Source: Triglochin maritima | Taxonomy: Eukaryota > Streptophyta > Magnoliopsida > Alismatales > Juncaginaceae | Direction: 5' to 3' | NCBI GenBank assembly: GCA_963682175.1 | Contig: CAVMKL010000122.1 | Span: 1 to 64,000 of the forward strand | Length of the DNA: 64,000 nt | Position numbers and translations under genes: made by a program | The notes under the pieces: model-generated | Databases searched by the model: none | The model's input: the letters and a program-made list of their open reading frames with translations, nothing else | What the model was told of the DNA's origin: nothing | Part shown: piece by piece, positions 8,752-16,896 of the stretch | Layout: each line of letters starts with the position of its first letter | Position numbering within the stretch: position 1 is the first letter of the stretch

Positions 8752-8905
8752 CCATTGTGGCAACACGGTCAATCCGTGGTGCCACGCACGTCGTAACCCC
8801 GCCCACACCGACCAGGTGTCGACGGGGTTTCGACGTTCCCGAGGGGGACCCACCGCAGGTGGGGGATGCGCTTGCGCTCCCCCGGGTGTCGGGCCGGAGG
8901 CATGA
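8750..8905 (+). other. Candidate origin of transfer (oriT)
   Basis: A non-coding stretch packed with inverted repeats immediately upstream of MobC and relaxase. Visible arms are TTGACC/GGTCAA and GTGGCA/TGCCAC at 8751-8785, AACCCCG/CGGGGTT enclosing ACACC/GGTGT around 8797-8830, CCACC/GGTGG around 8850-8865, and GGGGGA...TCCCCC enclosing GCGC-TT-GCGC at about 8860-8884. Clustered nested stems beside relaxase genes are the usual oriT layout. No known nic consensus was recognised, so this rests on structure and position. Confidence 0.5.
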
Positions 8906-9052
8906 CCAAGCCGTTAGACGCAGACAGGAGCGAAGCGATATGTCTGACGGATAAACTGCTTGCCGTACTTGTCGTAGGCTGGATCCACCCTCGCGGAGCG
9001 TGGGAGACACAGGGCCAGACTGCAACAAGTACCGAGCGAAGTGGACGGACTG

Positions 9053-9574
9053 ATGACGACGAACGACGAGGCGAGCGAAGCGACGCCGAAGCGTTCTAGG
9101 AAGAAGGCCGTCAACTTCGCGAAGCGCCGCACTCTCCGCTTCAGCGACAGCGAGGAACGAGCAGTCGAGGACGTGCGGCAAGCTTTGGCCACATCCTCCG
9201 GACGCGACCTTGCAAAGGTCACCTTCAGCGAAGCTCTGCGGCTGCTGATCCTCGACAAGGAAGCCACCGCCGAGGTCGAAGCGAAGGCACTTGCGATCAA
9301 GAGCAGCAGCGACGATGCAGCCCTTGGGTGGGGGGTTCACGCGATCTCCGATCGCCTCGGATACGAGATCGCACCGTTTAGGAATCACATCGCGCACGTC
9401 GGCGGTAACGTGAATCAGATCGCGAAGCGACTCAACTCCGGCGACCCGGTCACGAGCACGGAAATCTCCGACGCGCTCGGAGCGGTTGCGGCGTTGAAGT
9501 CCGTTCCCGACGAGATCGAGCGACGCATTGCGCTGCTCGTGCAGCGCGGTCTTCCCGCGCGCGGGGAACGCTAA
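9053..9574 (+). CDS. MobC-like relaxosome accessory protein
   Basis: A 173-residue basic protein. The N-terminal RRTLRFSDSEERAVEDVRQAL resembles a ribbon-helix-helix DNA-binding start. The segment FRNHIAHVGGNVNQIAKRLNSGD is the MobC signature (a Gly-Asn-x-Asn-Gln-Ile-Ala block found in mobilisation accessory proteins). MobC proteins bind oriT, help melt the nic region and recruit relaxase. The gene lies two bases before the relaxase gene and just after the hairpin-rich oriT candidate. GTG at 9041 is an alternative start; ATG 9053 is preferred by convention. Confidence 0.82.
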   Translation: MTTNDEASEATPKRSRKKAVNFAKRRTLRFSDSEERAVEDVRQALATSSGRDLAKVTFSEALRLLILDKEATAEVEAKALAIKSSSDDAALGWGVHAISDRLGYEIAPFRNHIAHVGGNVNQIAKRLNSGDPVTSTEISDALGAVAALKSVPDEIERRIALLVQRGLPARGER

Positions 9575-9576
9575 CG

Positions 9577-10986
9577 ATGCCGGTCGTCGTCGCGAGCGCG
9601 ACACGGTCCGCTGACGCGTTGATCAACTACGCGCTCGACGACAAACCGAACCAGACCGGCGAGCGATACGTCATGGCCTCCGGCGTTGGCGGCCTACTCG
9701 TGACCGTCGCGAAGCAGCAGATGCGTGACGTGCGGAAACGGTTCAACAAGGACAAGCCCGGCGCATTCGTCCACGCCTATCACGTCATTGAGAGCTTCGC
9801 GAAGGACGAGCTCAACCCGGACGACCCCGACTCATGGATGACCGCCCAACGCCTCGGCAGAGCACTCGCCGCAGACCGATTCCCTGGCCGCCAGGTGCTC
9901 GTCGTGACCCAGCGAGACGGCAAGACCGGGTGCGTGCACAATCACATCGTCGCGAACAGCATCGAGACCCGAACCGGTAGCAGCCTCAACAGCAGCGCGG
10001 TCATGCATTCACGCCTCGTCGAAGCGCACGAACGCGTCCTCGAAGCCGAAGGTTTCGAGCAACGCGCGGACCTCAAGCAGGCGTTCGCGGACGCCACAGA
10101 CCGACGCGAACGCGGCGATCGTAGCGGCCTCCGCCGTGGCCACTCAACCGCCAGAGCGGAGGAGCGCGAATACGACCGATACCTGCACTGGGAAGTCGAC
10201 TGTGAGATCGCCGACGAGTTCGGTGCCGAGCACCCCGACGAGCCCTTCAGCACCACCGTGCTGAAGTGGCGCATCACCCAAACTCTCGAAGACCCCAGCG
10301 TCACGGACTGGGCGTCATTCGTCGCCGCCGGCCGCACACACGGCGTCAACATCGAACAACGAGGCGGAAAAGGACGCGGCATCTCCTACGGCATGCTCTG
10401 CGAACGCGGCGGCAAAGAAACCAAGCCCCCCTCCCCCAGCGACAGACGGCGATCCACGACCCTCGGGGCCGAGTTCGAGATGGACGCCGTCGAAGCCGCG
10501 TTCGCCCGCCACAACCGCCCTGATATCGCGCTGACGGCCAACATCCAGCCGCAGATCAGCGCGCCACCACCCACGGCGTCCACCCTCGCCCGGAAGACTC
10601 ACCACATGCCTGAAACTACGCCGCGTAACGTTCCCGCAGCCGCCGAACCACCGACAGCGGCCTCCGCGACCCCGGAAGCTCGCGAAACACCAAGCCCACC
10701 GGCCCCGAAACGCGCAGCCCAGGATGCTCCCGACCAAGCAGTCAGCGACCCGCATGCAGCAGCGCTGCGCAGCACGCCAAGCACAGCACCCACCGCCGCG
10801 ATCGAACCCGAACCAGATGAGCCCGAGACCATCATCCAGGAACCCGCCACAACGTCGAGTGCTGACGAACAGCGTGCGAAGCGAGCGGCGCAACGTGACC
10901 TTCGGCGACGATTCCCCGAGCTCTTCGTCACCGACAGCAACATCAGCGACACAGCCAAACAGCGCGGCCGCTCTTTCGGCGACTAG
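9577..10986 (+). CDS. Relaxase / mobilization nuclease
   Basis: A 469-residue protein. The N-terminal 200 residues form a relaxase domain: GAFVHAYHVIESF and GRQVLVVTQRDGKTGCVHNHIVAN, where the H-x-H of VHNHI (about 121-125) forms the metal-binding histidine cluster. The nucleophilic tyrosine is not certain; a Tyr in ALINYAL near residue 18 is a candidate. The second half is Pro/Ala/Thr-rich and probably disordered. The enzyme would nick oriT and pilot single-stranded DNA into the recipient. No coupling protein or type IV secretion genes follow, so the element appears mobilizable rather than self-conjugative. Confidence 0.85.
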   Translation: MPVVVASATRSADALINYALDDKPNQTGERYVMASGVGGLLVTVAKQQMRDVRKRFNKDKPGAFVHAYHVIESFAKDELNPDDPDSWMTAQRLGRALAADRFPGRQVLVVTQRDGKTGCVHNHIVANSIETRTGSSLNSSAVMHSRLVEAHERVLEAEGFEQRADLKQAFADATDRRERGDRSGLRRGHSTARAEEREYDRYLHWEVDCEIADEFGAEHPDEPFSTTVLKWRITQTLEDPSVTDWASFVAAGRTHGVNIEQRGGKGRGISYGMLCERGGKETKPPSPSDRRRSTTLGAEFEMDAVEAAFARHNRPDIALTANIQPQISAPPPTASTLARKTHHMPETTPRNVPAAAEPPTAASATPEARETPSPPAPKRAAQDAPDQAVSDPHAAALRSTPSTAPTAAIEPEPDEPETIIQEPATTSSADEQRAKRAAQRDLRRRFPELFVTDSNISDTAKQRGRSFGD

Positions 10987-11407
10987 CTCACGATCACACG
11001 CAGGGCTCTCGAGCCTCCTCCCCCAGCCCGACATCGACGACACGCCTCGCCGCCCACACTCTGCGTCAAGAACAGTGGCCGCACGGTGACCGCAGAACGG
11101 TCCGTCTCGGGCCAGCGATCGGTCTCGTCGGCGCCCGGCTTCACTCAGGGGGCGTCACCCGCCCTGCAACGGGCCATCGGTGGACCGGTAACTGACCACC
11201 ACTTGGTCAGAAGTTCTTGCGGACGGTGTGTGGCCGCTTTGTGGACACCCCGGGACCACCATTCACCCCTTTCTCGCCCCCCCTGCAATGCGCTGCATCA
11301 GCGCGCCTGCGCCAGCCGCGTGGCGACTCGACGCACGGAGCGAGACGCTCGTTTGGGCTCGTAAACCAGGTGAAACGCCACTCCGGCATGGGTATCTTTT
11401 CTTGCCT
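10987..11407. other. Gene-poor gap after the relaxase
   Basis: About 420 bases without a convincing gene. The short open frames here lack ribosome-binding sites and read as Arg/Pro/Ser-rich noise. The right end of the mobile element may lie in or beyond this stretch, but I found no repeat matching 1802-1873. Confidence 0.4.
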
Positions 11408-11436
11408 CTGACCAGGATTTTATTACATGCTAGGCT
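11408..11436 (+). promoter_or_regulatory. Probable sigma-A-type promoter giving a leaderless mRNA
   Basis: CTGACC (11408-11413) and TAGGCT (11431-11436) are separated by 17 bases in a locally AT-rich spacer. The expected start of transcription is at or within a base or two of the ATG at 11443, and no Shine-Dalgarno sequence is present, so the transcript is probably leaderless. Confidence 0.5.
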
Positions 11437-11442
11437 CACTGT

Positions 11443-12093
11443 ATGACGAGAAGCGCAAGTGACGAGCCGGAACATACGGAGGCGGTTCGCACGGAAACCG
11501 ACCTTGCGCTAAACGAACTCTGGGAAGCGATCGAGGGACTTTCCGGAGACTCGGCATACCTGTTGACGGCCCTCACAGATCACATCCGAACACTGCGCCC
11601 CGTCAGGAACAGCGACTTGACGCCTGAGCAAGAAGACTTTCTCATCAGCTCCGAGTCGTTCACCGCAGAGTCCCTCGCTGAAACCGAGGCGCGGGTTACA
11701 CGCGGGGACCTGCAACGAAGGGCGCTGCAAGCATTCGTCACGGAACTCCACAGAACGATCGCACTGAACGACATCATGAGCTATCTCCGCTGGGATGAAG
11801 CGACCGTTCGAAGGGCTCTCGACGAAGGACACCTTCATGCTGTCGAGATCTCCGGACAGCTCAGATTCCCCGTCTGGCAGCTCACCTACCGAGGAGACAA
11901 ACTTCTCCCCGGGCTCGCCGAAATACTCGATGCCGCACGCGACCGAATCACGAGCAGCGCCCTCGCAAGCTTCATGACCATTCCGCAGAGGAGTCTCGTC
12001 GCGACAGGACGACAGGTACCAACGGAGTGGCTCATCCAAGGCAACGACGTTCAGACCATCGTCGATCTCATTCGACATTCCGGTCACACCTGA
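11443..12093 (+). CDS. Putative HTH / MbcA-like antitoxin-type protein (paralog 1)
   Basis: A 216-residue soluble protein paralogous to the product at 20823-21572. Shared landmarks in order are LWEAIEGLSGDSAYLL (N-terminal helix), EDFLISSESFT, a winged-HTH-like centre (YLRWDEATVRRALDEGHLHAVE, then LRFPVWQL) and a C-terminal helical domain LLPGLAEIL...FMTIPQRSLVATGRQVPTEWLIQGNDVQTIVDLI. The centre resembles MerR/excisionase DNA readers (position code, then a sequence-reading loop). The end resembles the MbcA/ParS/Xre C-terminal domain (x-W-L-x-G-x-x-x-x-V-x-x-L-I). I infer a DNA-binding regulator or antitoxin. Unlike its paralog it has no nuclease gene directly downstream. Confidence 0.7.
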   Translation: MTRSASDEPEHTEAVRTETDLALNELWEAIEGLSGDSAYLLTALTDHIRTLRPVRNSDLTPEQEDFLISSESFTAESLAETEARVTRGDLQRRALQAFVTELHRTIALNDIMSYLRWDEATVRRALDEGHLHAVEISGQLRFPVWQLTYRGDKLLPGLAEILDAARDRITSSALASFMTIPQRSLVATGRQVPTEWLIQGNDVQTIVDLIRHSGHT

Positions 12094-12317
12094 GCTGGTC
12101 CCGCGTATGCCCAGTTCGCCCACACGATGTGGCCAGCGAGCCTGACCGAGCCAGTGCCACAAGGCCCCGAGCAGAGCTCGAGCGATTGCCCCACCACAGT
12201 GCCACTTCGTAAGACGACTAGGGGCACCGCCCGCCGCACCGCGGGAGAGCAGCCCTTGGGACCTGAAACGTACTCAGCCGAGATACTCCGAAACAGCAGG
12301 CAAGCCAAGGAGTCAAT

Positions 12318-12671
12318 TTGAGCACTCTAGATGAGCAGTCACCCTACGACCAGCGCCGCTACATCTCTCGCCAATCCACCATGTCCCGGGGATCTCATCC
12401 TGAAGAAGAGCAGCTGCTGGCACCTTCCCTACCAACCGATGGCGTGGGTGACCGCGATTTCCCAATCCAGGCCAACCCACTGGATTCAGGCGAATCGATG
12501 ACACCTCGGGCACCAGGACCCGGCCGACCTCGGTCCGAGAGGGTGATGCTGAGACTCGCGACCTCGATCGAGATCAACCTTCGCGATCGGCTCGATGCGT
12601 ACGCAGCTGCACACCGAATGTCGATCGTCGACATCATCGATGAAGCGATCCGCGCTCGCCTCTCCCGATGA
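12318..12671 (+). CDS. Ribbon-helix-helix (CopG-like) protein with long N-terminal tail
   Basis: A 117-residue protein with a disordered N-terminal tail of about 70 residues and a C-terminal ribbon-helix-helix: RVMLRLATSIEINLRDRLDAYAAAHRMSIVDIIDEAIRARL. Such domains bind DNA as dimers and serve as plasmid-copy, partition or antitoxin regulators. The start is TTG at 12318, supported by AAGGAG five bases upstream; a later start around M65 (GESM) would give only the core domain. It is separated by 224 bases from the preceding gene. No partner gene follows on the same strand. Confidence 0.6.
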   Translation: MSTLDEQSPYDQRRYISRQSTMSRGSHPEEEQLLAPSLPTDGVGDRDFPIQANPLDSGESMTPRAPGPGRPRSERVMLRLATSIEINLRDRLDAYAAAHRMSIVDIIDEAIRARLSR

Positions 12672-13076
12672 ACTCTCGCGAGAGGTGGAGTATCGGCGGC
12701 GACCCTCGCACCCATGGCGACGGAGTGAGCAGATGAATCAGCTGACCTAACCCCTTCAGGCCGACGAGTCGTCGGAGCCTACTGTTCAACTCGACATCGA
12801 CGTCGAACCGGGCTACGAAGCGGCTGCCATTGTCGCTGGATTTCGCTGCCGGCTCAGGCACTCTCGCAGGGCTACCTGCATCAGCGCAGATCGATAGCTC
12901 TAAGTGAAGAGCTTTAGTTCAGCGCGCCAGCCAGATATGGCGCTGGAGATGTAGAGGCGTCACTACGAAGACCGCCGACCCGTGGCGCGACGGAACAATG
13001 CCCGATCTGTGAACCCACAAAGAGTCATCAAGGTCCAGGCCGCCTCGAGCCAGCCGTTGCCGTACGACTCAGCGCC
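12672..13076. other. Gap without a supported gene
   Basis: A plus-strand frame around 12757-12897 reads plausibly as protein (ADESSEPTVQLDIDVEPGY) but has no start. It may be a gene scrap. Nothing else was recognised. Confidence 0.35.
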
Positions 13077-13301
13077 TCAAGCTCGGTTGGCGCGAGCCTT
13101 CCGCTTACGCGGGGGTCCCTGCAGCTGTCGCGCAGCGCTGACATATGGAGCAAGCGCCTCGCGGAAGGCCGCGGTGTTCGCCGCCGTGAGATCGATCTCA
13201 TAAGCCCGACCATCGACGAGAAACGACAATGACTCTCCGCCGTCATCGAGGGGCTCCCCAGTGAGGTCGTCAACGATTGTGACGGTACGTCGAACTGCCA
13301 T
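13077..13301 (-). CDS. Truncated Lsr2-like protein (N-terminal dimerisation domain only)
   Basis: A 74-residue protein. The opening VRRTVTIVDDLTGEPLDDGGESLSF followed by VDGRAYEIDLTAANTAAFREALAPYVSAAR is the Lsr2 N-terminal oligomerisation domain: an antiparallel strand pair then a helix. In full-length Lsr2 (about 110 residues) a flexible linker and an AT-hook-like C-terminal domain (RGR core) bind AT-rich DNA. Here only a basic tail (PPRKRKARANRA) follows and the protein stops. It could mix with host Lsr2 and modulate xenogeneic silencing, or bind weakly by itself. The mobile-element neighbourhood fits a counter-silencer, which is inference. Confidence 0.8.
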   Translation of the reverse strand: MAVRRTVTIVDDLTGEPLDDGGESLSFLVDGRAYEIDLTAANTAAFREALAPYVSAARQLQGPPRKRKARANRA

Positions 13302-13666
13302 GCTTCATTCTCCAATGAGTGATTGATCGCTAGCCACCCTATCGAGCGCCAGTTCTGCGAGCCATAGCCCGCGCGGTGGGTCGACTCGGTCGCTAGGCGG
13401 ATTCTGCTGCCAGATGCCTCTTCATCTTCAGCCTCGTGAACCGACGATAGTGACTTCGGGCGGGTGACACTGCTCCGCCTTCTCCGCCACCTCTGCCCCC
13501 AGACACGCCGTCAGTCAGACGTCGTGCGTGCATACAGAGATAGAATGAACTTGTTGCTAGCGGTTCTCATGCATCAACCCTTCACCGTCGCCGTGAAGAG
13601 CGGGTCAAATAGATTCAGGGCACATGCGTATTGACGAACTCGTCCCAGCGAGACAAGCTTTCAGCC
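13302..13666. other. Intergenic region between divergent Lsr2-like and KAP genes
   Basis: About 365 bases holding the promoters of two divergent genes. No clear -35/-10 pair, repeat or RNA was identified. Confidence 0.4.
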
Positions 13667-15235
13667 ATGCACAACAACCTCCCTACGGTCGCGGTCAGTG
13701 AAGATGCAGCTCTTGAGATTGTCGTTGACCAACCGACCTACGAACCCGGCCTCGGCTACAGCAAGTACGTAAAGGCTCTCGCCGCCGTTGTCCAAAATGG
13801 CTCGCCCGCTAGGTACACGGTGGGGATATACGGTCCATGGGGGGTTGGTAAGTCGTCGATCCTAAGTGCACTCGAGCTTGAGCTGAAGGGTGACGATCTT
13901 CCTGTCGCGACCTTCGATGCCTGGCGGTACGCCAGGAACCAGAACGTGCTGGTTCCACTGCTGCATGAGATCGACGATGCCGTCTCGCAAAAATCTGGTC
14001 TCTTTTGGAAGTCGATCTTTCGCGGGGTTCGTGCCATCACCGCAGAGATGAGCTTGCCCACACCCATTGGGTCAATACCGCTGAGTGGAATCAGCGATGC
14101 CGTCGCCGGAGTGGCACAAGCGCGGCGAGAGCCTCTGGAGCGGCGTCGCGTTGAGGTTCCGCACTATCGCCTTAAGGAAATCGGCGACGATCTCACCAAG
14201 GAGGGTAAGCGGATCGTCGTTCTGGTCGATGATCTAGATCGGTGCCCACCAGGAACGATCGTCGACATCTTGGAAGCAATCCACGTCCTGACGGATGTGC
14301 AAGGTTTTGTATTCGTGATGGCTCTCGATTACGACGTACTGATGAGAGCAATCGTGGAGCAGTACCCGTCCGTCGACGCCGCTCAGTTCATCGAGAAAAT
14401 TGTCCAGATTCCGTTCTCAATTCCGGAGGTCGACCGAAGCGCGGCTCTGATTGAGGATGTCGTTCCCCATTGGCAAAAGCTTCTTCGGCTGAGCGACGAG
14501 GAGGCGAGTACATTCGAGCAGGTGGTTCACCTCGCGCTGAGGACGAACCCTCGCCAGGTGAAGCGGCTCGTCAATTCAATGCTGGTGGCTCAGTTCATCG
14601 TCGGTGATGCGTCGACGACCAAGTCGGTCCTTCTGGCAGTGATCGGCCTGCAGCTTCGATGGCCCGCCGAGTACAGAGAGGTGCACGCCGCCCTAGTGGC
14701 CAACCCAGACAATGACCTCTTCGGCGATTTTGACACGGAGCTTACCGACCTCTATGAAGACAAGAAGCTGAAGGAGTATCTGGACGCACTTCTGCCGGGT
14801 AACCTGTCGCGCGAGGAAGTGTTCGCAGCGATGAAGTTCTCGCAGACCACCGCCTCAGCGTCAGATCAGTCAGTCGCCGACACGGACGAGGGGAACGACG
14901 GCTCCCACCATAAGATCGCTACGATCCACGAAGCCTCGTTCGAGCTCATCAAGGAGGAGCTGCTGACCCGTGGAGCGACATATTTCGAGCGCCAGCAGTA
15001 CGTGGGCTTCAAGAACGGCACCAGGGCCTTCCTTCGCGCCGATGGCTACGAGCGAGTCGGCGTTCGGCTGTACTTCCCAGACTGGATGCACATCGATGAT
15101 GCTGATGTCCTCTATTTTGGCCTCGATCAGGGAGCCCGCGGCAAGAACTTCTCGAAGACGTTACGCGTCCGGCATGAGACCGAAGACGTTGCTCTCAAAT
15201 ACGTCTTGCGTGCGTTGGAGGTGCCCGAGAAATAG
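13667..15235 (+). CDS. KAP-family P-loop NTPase
   Basis: A 522-residue protein. YTVGIYGPWGVGKSSIL (about 50-66) is the Walker A motif, FDAWRY (about 84-89) is the KAP-specific motif, and RIVVLVDDLDRCPPGTIVDILEAIH (about 182-206) is the Walker B with sensor residues. NPRQVKRLVN (about 302-311) is the conserved C-terminal KAP motif. KAP NTPases are often membrane-linked, but no convincing transmembrane pair is visible here. A C-terminal extension of about 150 residues ending in ARGKNFSKTLRVRHETEDVALKYVLRAL is not part of the NTPase and resembles small DUF5655-like modules. KAP proteins occur in anti-phage loci. The start could also be TTG at 13631; neither has a strong ribosome site. Confidence 0.82.
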   Translation: MHNNLPTVAVSEDAALEIVVDQPTYEPGLGYSKYVKALAAVVQNGSPARYTVGIYGPWGVGKSSILSALELELKGDDLPVATFDAWRYARNQNVLVPLLHEIDDAVSQKSGLFWKSIFRGVRAITAEMSLPTPIGSIPLSGISDAVAGVAQARREPLERRRVEVPHYRLKEIGDDLTKEGKRIVVLVDDLDRCPPGTIVDILEAIHVLTDVQGFVFVMALDYDVLMRAIVEQYPSVDAAQFIEKIVQIPFSIPEVDRSAALIEDVVPHWQKLLRLSDEEASTFEQVVHLALRTNPRQVKRLVNSMLVAQFIVGDASTTKSVLLAVIGLQLRWPAEYREVHAALVANPDNDLFGDFDTELTDLYEDKKLKEYLDALLPGNLSREEVFAAMKFSQTTASASDQSVADTDEGNDGSHHKIATIHEASFELIKEELLTRGATYFERQQYVGFKNGTRAFLRADGYERVGVRLYFPDWMHIDDADVLYFGLDQGARGKNFSKTLRVRHETEDVALKYVLRALEVPEK

Positions 15236-15313
15236 GCGTTGGTTGAAAGGAAAGCGCCCCATCACACGATGAAATCCGAAGGGCCGCGGTGCTGGTGTGA
15301 TCGAGGCGCGAGA

Positions 15314-15778
15314 CTACTCCCGCTCGAGGCGGACGGTCATGGTCGTGCCGAGCGCAGTGACCTCGTAGGACAGTTCGTCGTTCTCGTAGGTGAACGTCTT
15401 CGTTGCATCGCCGGACGCCATGATGGCGTTCTCGGTCTTCGAGGTGTCGTTGGCCGAGTCCCAGGTGAACGACTGCGACGCGTCCGCCGGCGCGACGACG
15501 GTTCCTGCCCAGTAGAGCGACTTCGTGTCGGTTGCGTCCCAGTAGACCTCGATGGTGTCACCGGTGATGGTCACAGTCTGGAAGCTGTCGGGGCTGTTGG
15601 AGTTCGACTGCTTCCACTCGCCGGTCAGGTCGACCGGCTTCGGAGCCTCGGTGGTTGCCTGCGCGGCAGGGGTCCCTGGCTCGTTAGTGCTGGCGCCGGC
15701 CGAGCAGGCGGCCGAGCCGAAGGCGACGGCGGTGAGCAGCGTGATCGCGGCGAGGCGCTTGGTGATGGTGCTGTGCAT
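15314..15778 (-). CDS. Small secreted lipoprotein
   Basis: A 154-residue protein with a basic start (MHSTITKRLAA), a hydrophobic core and a Cys after SAA (GSAACSAG), read as a lipoprotein signal of weak consensus. The mature part begins with a Thr/Pro/Ala linker and continues as a beta-rich domain (LTGEWKQSNS, SFQTVTITGDTIEVYW, KTFTYENDELSYEVTALGTTMTVRLERE). The layout resembles small lipocalin- or META-like domains that begin with a 'G.W' strand. The function is unknown. An ATG 12 bases upstream (15790) is possible. Confidence 0.75.
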   Translation of the reverse strand: MHSTITKRLAAITLLTAVAFGSAACSAGASTNEPGTPAAQATTEAPKPVDLTGEWKQSNSNSPDSFQTVTITGDTIEVYWDATDTKSLYWAGTVVAPADASQSFTWDSANDTSKTENAIMASGDATKTFTYENDELSYEVTALGTTMTVRLERE

Positions 15779-15817
15779 GTCGCTCGGCATAGTGATCGCC
15801 CGAGTTCCGATCGGTCC

Positions 15818-16369
15818 TCAAGCGCCGGCGACGACGAGCCCCAACGGCGCAACCGCCTCGCGCACCTCTGCAGCGAAGCGCGCCCGGAAGTTCCCCAGCG
15901 GGAACGGGATCGCCTCGTCGTGCAGCAGCGGAGCCCCCGCTTCGACGAGGGCCGGCGCCAGCGCTCGGAACGTGGGAGCGTGGCAGATCACGATCCCGTC
16001 AGGAGCGAGGTCGAGGATCTCCCGGGTGCGCGCCGGCGAGTGCTCGAGGAGAGCCCGTCGGCGATCGCCGGAGGAGAGCTTGTTCACCGGGTAGGGCGCG
16101 AGGTCGATCAGCCAGACACCGTCATCGCGCAGCCGCGTGAGCCACGGCGTGCGGTCGTCACCGGTGGCGACCTTCGCTCCGTAGAGCGCGAGGACAACGC
16201 CGCGGAACAGGTTGTCGGCCCGAGAGACCCTCGGCGCGTAGAAGAAGCGGCGCTCCGTCGCCGCGGCCGCTCCGGAATCGGGCGCCGACTCGGCGATCAG
16301 GAGGAGCTTGACGTGTTCCGCCTTCCACTGCAGGCGGAGCTGCTGGTACCAGGGGTCTTCGGCGGCCAC
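15818..16369 (-). CDS. Hypothetical cytosolic protein, possibly uracil-DNA-glycosylase-like fold
   Basis: A 183-residue protein. Recognisable pieces are KLLLIAESAPDSG near the start, RRFFYAP, WLIDLAPYPVNKL, GIVICHAPTFRAL and LHDEAIPFPLGNFRARFAAEVREAV. The order of a 'LLIAE.P' strand, an internal 'lDL.P.P.n' strand and a late HAP-like strand resembles uracil-DNA-glycosylase-superfamily proteins of unknown role; the assignment is tentative. The GTG start at 16369 lies two bases after the stop of the upstream lipoprotein gene, implying coupled translation. Confidence 0.62.
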   Translation of the reverse strand: MAAEDPWYQQLRLQWKAEHVKLLLIAESAPDSGAAAATERRFFYAPRVSRADNLFRGVVLALYGAKVATGDDRTPWLTRLRDDGVWLIDLAPYPVNKLSSGDRRRALLEHSPARTREILDLAPDGIVICHAPTFRALAPALVEAGAPLLHDEAIPFPLGNFRARFAAEVREAVAPLGLVVAGA

Positions 16370-16371
16370 GG

Positions 16372-16857
16372 TCAGCCGGCCTTGCTTCCCGGGATCGGAT
16401 CCTTGCCGCCGCCGAGCGGGTTCTTCAGATCGAGCAGCAGCTCGCTCGCCAGAGCGCGGGTCGTGAATGCGAGATCGAGCGCGGTACTGTCCGCCGGGTC
16501 GTTGGCACACAGTTGGGAGACGAGTCCCATGTTGGTCGTGATCATCTCGTAGGTACCCCGGTAGCTCGGCAACGGTGTCGCCTGTTCCAGCTGCAGCCCC
16601 GTGATCCCGACGAAGTCGCAATCCGCCGGAGCGTATGTCTCGACGTAGGAGAACAGCGCCCCAGCAGCGATGCCCAAGGCTGCCTGCGCTGCCGAATCGT
16701 CGAACCCAGCATCACCATTGGCTCCGTCAGGAGAGGTCGTCTCGCCCGAGGAAGATGAAGTGGTCTCGGCTGCAGGCACGTTGATCGTGATGCACCCGGC
16801 GAGGAGCGGGGCGGACAAGAGGAGGACGGCAGCGGCCGAGAGGGAGCGGAGTTTCAC
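16372..16857 (-). CDS. Lipoprotein of unknown function
   Basis: A 161-residue protein. MKLRSLSAAAVLLLSAPLLAGCITINVPA is a textbook lipoprotein signal with lipobox LLAGC. A Ser/Thr-rich linker (AETTSSSSGETTSP) leads into a helical mature domain (AAQAALGIAAGALFSYVETYAPADCDFVGITGLQLEQATP, then MITTNMGLVSQLCAND) with two cysteines that could form a disulfide. GTG at 16857 is the start; the longer open frame upstream is noise. It is divergent from the lipoprotein gene at 16897 and co-transcribed with the gene at 15818. Confidence 0.75.
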   Translation of the reverse strand: MKLRSLSAAAVLLLSAPLLAGCITINVPAAETTSSSSGETTSPDGANGDAGFDDSAAQAALGIAAGALFSYVETYAPADCDFVGITGLQLEQATPLPSYRGTYEMITTNMGLVSQLCANDPADSTALDLAFTTRALASELLLDLKNPLGGGKDPIPGSKAG

Positions 16858-16896
16858 GGCCTCAGCGTATCGACGCCGCTCGGCATAATGGGGCTC

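Noticed and set aside
10315..11043. 242-residue minus-strand frame over the relaxase tail
   Set aside because: Gly/Arg/Trp-rich shadow of the Pro/Ala-rich relaxase C-terminus.
11086..11364. 92-residue plus-strand frame after the relaxase
   Set aside because: Ser/Pro/Arg-rich with no start signal; treated as non-coding.
15239..16552. 437-residue plus-strand frame
   Set aside because: Arg/Gly/Val-rich shadow of three minus-strand genes with clear signal peptides and motifs.
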